A DNA stretch of 10,337 nucleotides from Dehalococcoidia bacterium (GTDB lineage Bacteria > Chloroflexota > Dehalococcoidia > GIF9 > UBA5629): contig JAQTLG010000031.1 in the NCBI GenBank assembly GCA_028715025.1, positions 1 through 10,337 of the forward strand, read 5' to 3'. Shown here in pieces: positions 9,799 to 10,337 of the stretch (its first letter is position 1; each line of letters opens with the position of its first letter). The translations under genes and the position numbers were made by a program. A model generated the notes under the pieces. That model was given only the letters and a program-made list of their open reading frames with translations, searched no databases and was not told where the DNA came from.

Positions 9799-10337
9799 TT
9801 CAGATATTCCAATACCTGCTGGAAGGAGGTTACCGAGATGCTCAGGTCCCCGCTATAAGGGAAATCCATTATCAGAATAGTGAATAGTATGAGAGCTATC
9901 AACATCGCCAATAGTGTGGTCATGATAAGCTGCGCCACAAGGTTCTGGGATCCGAAGAAAACGGTGAAAACCACCGTGATGATTCCTCCCAGAAGAAGAA
10001 CAAGCCACAGCGATGGATGCAGACCCGTCCTGGCATCCTGAAGACGCTGCCTCCTCATCTCAATAGCGTTGTTCATCTTTTCCAACATCTCACTGAAAAA
10101 AATCTTCTCGCTATTTGTTTTAGGATCAAACGTAATAATCAGTTCCCATACATCTTCGGCGGCGGCCTGCGCCTCCATGCTTGCCCCACCTCTCTGCATC
10201 AGTGGCCACTCGTATTTAACCACTGCGTCAAGATACTTGATATTAGCCTCAAGGAACTGGCCACTGAACGGCTCCGGTAATCCCATAGCATCACGGGAAA
10301 TATCGAGAAAGTAGTTGGCTTCCTGTACAGCATCGTT
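9792..10337 (-). CDS. DUF4239-like (bestrophin-like) membrane protein, 5' end outside window
   Basis: The reading frame stays open to the right edge of the window, and the residues upstream of the first ATG (10286) continue the same soluble domain, reading NDAVQEANYFLDISRDAMG. The gene therefore starts beyond the window and 181 residues are visible. They include KYEWPLMQ in a helical region, then two hydrophobic segments near the C-terminus (about WLVLLLGGIITVVFTVFF and LIMTTLLAMLIALILFTILI), and a short tail with MDFPYSGDLSISVTSF. This pattern, an EWP motif followed by two membrane spans and FPYSG, matches DUF4239, a family of about 250 residues with no firm function though often called bestrophin-like. 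It is on the kor strand, but 130 bases and a predicted promoter separate it from korD. Confidence 0.75.
   Translation of the reverse strand, partial: NDAVQEANYFLDISRDAMGLPEPFSGQFLEANIKYLDAVVKYEWPLMQRGGASMEAQAAAEDVWELIITFDPKTNSEKIFFSEMLEKMNNAIEMRRQRLQDARTGLHPSLWLVLLLGGIITVVFTVFFGSQNLVAQLIMTTLLAMLIALILFTILIMDFPYSGDLSISVTSFQQVLEYLKH

Overview
The window is a dense bacterial segment with no tRNA, rRNA, insertion sequence, phage gene or CRISPR array. No gap between genes exceeds about 130 bases. The gene set suggests an anaerobe: a four-subunit ferredoxin-dependent 2-oxoacid oxidoreductase, a PAS/HD-GYP sensor, a NarL-type two-component pair, and a short-form GlgB. Mid-range GC and the style of the Kor and histidine kinase proteins recall Chloroflexota such as Dehalococcoidia. 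That assignment is an inference from protein style only and could be wrong.

Layout. Positions 1-3964 are on the + strand: the 3' part of a GAF/PAS/PAS/PAS/HD-GYP protein (probable cyclic-di-GMP phosphodiesterase, open at the left edge), then glgB (glycogen branching enzyme). Everything from 4033 to the right edge is on the - strand, so glgB converges on the rest at about 4000. Read in the direction of transcription, the - strand carries a DUF4239-like membrane protein (5' end outside the window), then korD-korA-korB-korC (overlapping genes), a tandem-ACT protein, a DUF2780-like protein with a glycine-rich linker, a NarL/LuxR response regulator, and its histidine kinase.

How they fit together. 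KorDABC should interconvert a 2-oxoacid (2-oxoglutarate is the best guess from gene order) and its acyl-CoA using ferredoxin. The ACT protein 42 bases downstream is a candidate amino-acid sensor for that step. The response regulator and kinase are 10 bases apart and form one signalling unit. The DUF2780 gene lies between the metabolic and signalling genes and may belong to either.

The most interesting non-coding signals lie between the DUF4239 gene and korD (9662-9798). They are two overlapping, mutually exclusive inverted repeats at the end of the DUF4239 gene, a good sigma70-type promoter with a 10-bp perfect palindrome in its spacer, and a small hairpin followed by a T run just before the korD ribosome binding site. 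I found no clear case for a wholly new system. The regulatory architecture of kor and the DUF2780 gene are the best leads.
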